Below are positions 61,845 through 64,000 of a DNA stretch of 64,000 bases, piece by piece. Every line of letters starts with the position of its first letter. The first letter of the stretch is position 1. Source of the DNA: Cecembia rubra. Lineage in GTDB: Bacteria > Bacteroidota > Bacteroidia > Cytophagales > Cyclobacteriaceae. Location: assembly GCF_003014575.1 (NCBI RefSeq), contig NZ_PYGF01000004.1, positions 62,001 through 126,000 on the forward strand, given 5' to 3'. The position numbers were made by a program, and so were the translations under genes. The notes under the pieces are model-generated. The model was not told where the DNA came from. It did no database searches and saw only the letters and a list, made by a program, of their open reading frames with translations.

Positions 61845-61852
61845 TAATTTTG
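61845..61852 (+). promoter_or_regulatory. -7 box of the Nif3-like gene
   Basis: TAATTTTG fits TAnnTTTG, with the start point near 61859, 14 bases before the ATG at 61873. This excludes the in-frame upstream ATG at 61813, which overlaps the start of lpxK. The -33 box would fall inside the lpxK 5' coding region and is not clear. Confidence 0.5.
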
Positions 61853-61872
61853 GACAAAGTAAAATAAAAAAT

Positions 61873-62973
61873 ATGGTTTACACGATTCAGGACATAGTTT
61901 CTTACTTAGAGAAAATTGCACCACCGGCCTATCAGGAATCCTATGACAATGCCCAACTGATAACAGGGGATTCTAAAAACCAGGTCAAAGGAATCCTTTG
62001 CAGCCTAGATGCCACTGAGGCAGTGATTGAGGAAGCAATTTCATTAGGCTGTAATCTTGTCATTGCTCACCATCCGATTATTTTTAAAGGCTTAAAGAGC
62101 CTGACAGGAAAAAACTATGTGGAAAGAACCATTATCAAAGCCATCAAAAATGATATTGCTATCTACGCCATCCATACCAATCTCGACCATGTAGCACATG
62201 GGGTGAATAAAAAAATCGCTGATAAAATCGGCCTGACAAATACATCCATCCTTCAGCCCAAAAAAGAGCTTCTGTCCAAGCTCACCACTTTTGTTCCACT
62301 AGAAGCCAAAGAAAAGGTACTGTCGGCTTTGTTTGAAGCAGGGGCAGGCCAAATAGGAGAATATTCCGGTTGTAGCTTCATAGCAGAAGGCAATGGAACT
62401 TTTATACCATCTGAAAATGCCAATCCCACCAAAGGAGTCCGGGGAAAAGTGCACGAAGAAGCTGAAGTAAGAATTGAAGTTCTTTTGCCTAGCTATCTGG
62501 AAAAAAGAGTACTTGCATCAATGAAAAATGCCCATCCCTATGAGGAAGTAGCTTACTTTCTTCACAAATTAGAAAATGAAAACCAATTGGTAGGAGCAGG
62601 AATGATCGGTGAACTTTCGTTTCCAATGGATGAAATGGAATTTCTCCTTCACCTCAAAAAAAACATGAACCTTAAGGTTATCAAACATACAAGCCTATTA
62701 AACAGGCCCATTCAAAAAGTAGCAATATGTGGAGGTGCTGGGATATTCTTGCTAAAAGAATCCAAAAAATCCGGAGCAGACATTTTCATTACTGCGGATG
62801 TGAAATACCATGAATTCTTTGATGCTGAAAATCAGATAGTTGTATGCGATATTGGGCATTACGAAAGTGAAATTTACACAAAAGAATTATTGGGAGAGTT
62901 ATTGTCGCAAAATTTTACTAATATTGCACTCTATTTGACAAAAGTAGTTACGAATCCCATAACTTACCTATAG
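61873..62973 (+). CDS. Nif3-like dinuclear metal centre protein
   Basis: YbgI/Nif3-like GTP cyclohydrolase I type 2 family protein, 366 residues, with the inserted PII-like domain (about 125-235) present in larger members. Metal ligands: IAHHPIIF (two His), AIHTNLDHVAHGVN and C-terminal DIGHYESE. The enzyme activity is uncertain. It is 3 bases upstream of the zinc-ribbon gene, in one operon, a common Bacteroidota pairing. Confidence 0.9.
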   Translation: MVYTIQDIVSYLEKIAPPAYQESYDNAQLITGDSKNQVKGILCSLDATEAVIEEAISLGCNLVIAHHPIIFKGLKSLTGKNYVERTIIKAIKNDIAIYAIHTNLDHVAHGVNKKIADKIGLTNTSILQPKKELLSKLTTFVPLEAKEKVLSALFEAGAGQIGEYSGCSFIAEGNGTFIPSENANPTKGVRGKVHEEAEVRIEVLLPSYLEKRVLASMKNAHPYEEVAYFLHKLENENQLVGAGMIGELSFPMDEMEFLLHLKKNMNLKVIKHTSLLNRPIQKVAICGGAGIFLLKESKKSGADIFITADVKYHEFFDAENQIVVCDIGHYESEIYTKELLGELLSQNFTNIALYLTKVVTNPITYL

Positions 62974-62976
62974 TAC

Positions 62977-63741
62977 ATGGAAAGTACAGTTGCACAAAAA
63001 CTCGAAGCTTTACTGAACCTTCAAAAAATAGATTCCAGACTCGACGCAATTTTTAAAGTTAGAGGAGCCCTTCCAGAAGAAGTCCAAGACCTTGAAGACG
63101 AGATAGCAGGATATGAAACCAGATTGGACAAATTCAATCAGGACATACAAAGCTTAGAGGAGGACATCAAGAGATTCAAAGAGAACATCAAAGAATCTGA
63201 GAAGCTGATAAAAAAATATCAGGAACAGCAAATGAATGTCCGAAACAACAGGGAGTACGACGCTATCACAAAGGAGCTGGAATTGCAAGATCTTGAAATA
63301 CAGGTTTCAAAAAAGAAAATCGGCGAAGCCCAAGCTAAAATCGAGAACAAAAACAAAGATGTTGAGGAGTTAAGGGATCACCTTAAAGAAAGACAGAAAG
63401 ACCTCTCCAACAAGCAGGATGAATTGAAGACCATCGTATCTGAAAGCGAAAACGAAGAAGGCAAGCTGGAAGCTGACAGAGAGAAGGCCGTAAAGAAAAT
63501 TGAGGACAGACTTTACAAGTCCTACTCCAAAATCAGAAGCAATGCTAAAAATGGCCTAGCTGTGGTAATGGTAAAAAGAGGTGCTTGTGGTGGCTGTTTC
63601 AATGTGGTACCACCGCAAAGGCAGGCAGATATCCGAGAAAAGAAAAAACTGATTGTATGTGAGCATTGCGGAAGAATCTTTGCCGGAGTAGAAGATGAAA
63701 TCGAGGAAGAAAGCAGCAAGAAAAAAAGAAGCAGAGCTTAA
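62977..63741 (+). CDS. Coiled-coil zinc-ribbon protein (C4-type, CdsZ-like)
   Basis: Protein of 254 residues: a long antiparallel coiled coil (about 25-185, heavily charged), then a C4 zinc ribbon with CGGC (about 208-211) and CEHCGR (about 229-234), and a Lys/Arg/Ser tail. This family (PF02591) includes CdsZ, a hub in secretion and transcription, but its general role is uncertain. Directly downstream of the Nif3-like gene, with a terminator after it. Confidence 0.9.
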   Translation: MESTVAQKLEALLNLQKIDSRLDAIFKVRGALPEEVQDLEDEIAGYETRLDKFNQDIQSLEEDIKRFKENIKESEKLIKKYQEQQMNVRNNREYDAITKELELQDLEIQVSKKKIGEAQAKIENKNKDVEELRDHLKERQKDLSNKQDELKTIVSESENEEGKLEADREKAVKKIEDRLYKSYSKIRSNAKNGLAVVMVKRGACGGCFNVVPPQRQADIREKKKLIVCEHCGRIFAGVEDEIEEESSKKKRSRA

Positions 63742-63750
63742 AAAATACCA

Positions 63751-63776
63751 AAACCCGGAAATTCCGGGTTTTTTTG
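63751..63776 (+). terminator. Terminator of the Nif3/zinc-ribbon operon
   Basis: Stem AAACCCGG (63751-63758) / CCGGGTTT (63764-63771) with a 5-base loop and a long T-run, ten bases after the stop. Confidence 0.9.
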
Positions 63777-63847
63777 TTTTAATACCTTCAGGGACAGATT
63801 TAAAACAAATGATTGTATCTCACGTTTTAATTTCATAGATTTCAATC

Positions 63848-64000
63848 ATGAAAAGGTTTTTCCTGTCCATATCGTGCTTTTTTATTTACCTGGGTGTCTT
63901 CGCAGAAAACCCGGGAGAAAAGACTTATTTGATTCTTTTTGACAAGTCTGAACTGAAAGAACTCAAATCAAGTCCTCAATACATTGAAATGAGCCTTATG
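63848..64000 (+). CDS. Start of a secreted protein (3' partial)
   Basis: ATG at 63848 opens a frame of 51 residues running off the window. It begins MKRFFLSISCFFIYLGVFAE, a good signal peptide with cleavage near FAE, then NPGEKTYLILFDKSELKELK. The mature N-terminus cannot be assigned to a family. It follows the terminator at 63751-63776, so it should have its own promoter. Confidence 0.65.
   Translation, partial: MKRFFLSISCFFIYLGVFAENPGEKTYLILFDKSELKELKSSPQYIEMSLM

Noticed and set aside
1-64000. tRNA, rRNA, integrase, transposase and prophage signatures
   Set aside because: None recognised by eye; several flavoproteins and regulators are present but no mobile-element genes.

Overview
The window looks like chromosomal DNA of an aerobic Bacteroidota bacterium, most likely order Cytophagales, family Cyclobacteriaceae. 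The evidence is a SusC/SusD outer-membrane pair, a type III glutamine synthetase, LytTR and PhoB/PhoR-type signalling, DUF6600, DUF2795 and Lacal_2735 proteins, few Shine-Dalgarno sequences, and several promoters with the Bacteroidota -7 box TAnnTTTG about 20 bases downstream of a TTG/TTTG box. I saw no rRNA, tRNA, CRISPR array, insertion sequence or prophage.

Layout. 1-4.6 kb: the end of an EBO metabolite-traffic cluster (eboC partial, eboD, eboE, eboF), followed by two opposing tiny membrane proteins. 5.2-15.8 kb: ettA, DUF349 and DUF2795 proteins, a LytTR/LytS/LiaF-like envelope-stress operon, ispD, queA, a MacB-like permease and recA. 15.9-20.7 kb: DUF3108 protein, PhoB/PhoR-type pair, a HipA-like kinase overlapping a DUF3037 gene, and a pseudouridine synthase. 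20.8-23.5 kb: rplM-rpsI-rpsB and tsf. 23.5-29.3 kb: a decayed gene, an ABC1 kinase with its TetR regulator, AraC regulator, cupin lipoprotein, hslV, and repeat-rich spacers. 29.3-38.9 kb: pyruvate dehydrogenase E2, a YheT/SRAP/metallo-beta-lactamase-fold operon, a stand-alone fabH, a secreted MORN protein, a Lacal_2735 protein and DUF6600. 39-42.4 kb: ROK repressor, ROK sugar kinase and LacI regulator. 42.6-46.3 kb: glnN and mtaB. 46.6-58.1 kb: an accessory block of exported haloperoxidase, exported FAD oxidoreductase, SusD, SusC, GMC oxidoreductase and a permease. 58.2-64 kb: miaE, porin, lpxK, Nif3-like protein, zinc-ribbon coiled-coil protein and the start of another secreted protein.

How it works together. 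Most of the window is housekeeping: translation, tRNA modification, proteolysis, nitrogen assimilation, DNA repair and envelope assembly. The parts with least known biology are the EBO cluster, the HipA/DUF3037 pair, the SusCD-plus-oxidoreductase block, two very short ORFs that end inside the start codon of the next gene (before fabH and before the ROK kinase), and a family of purine-rich 7-base-period repeats, two of which lie between a stop codon and a terminator. Intrinsic hairpin terminators are frequent. All functional calls rest on motif recognition by eye; no database search was run.
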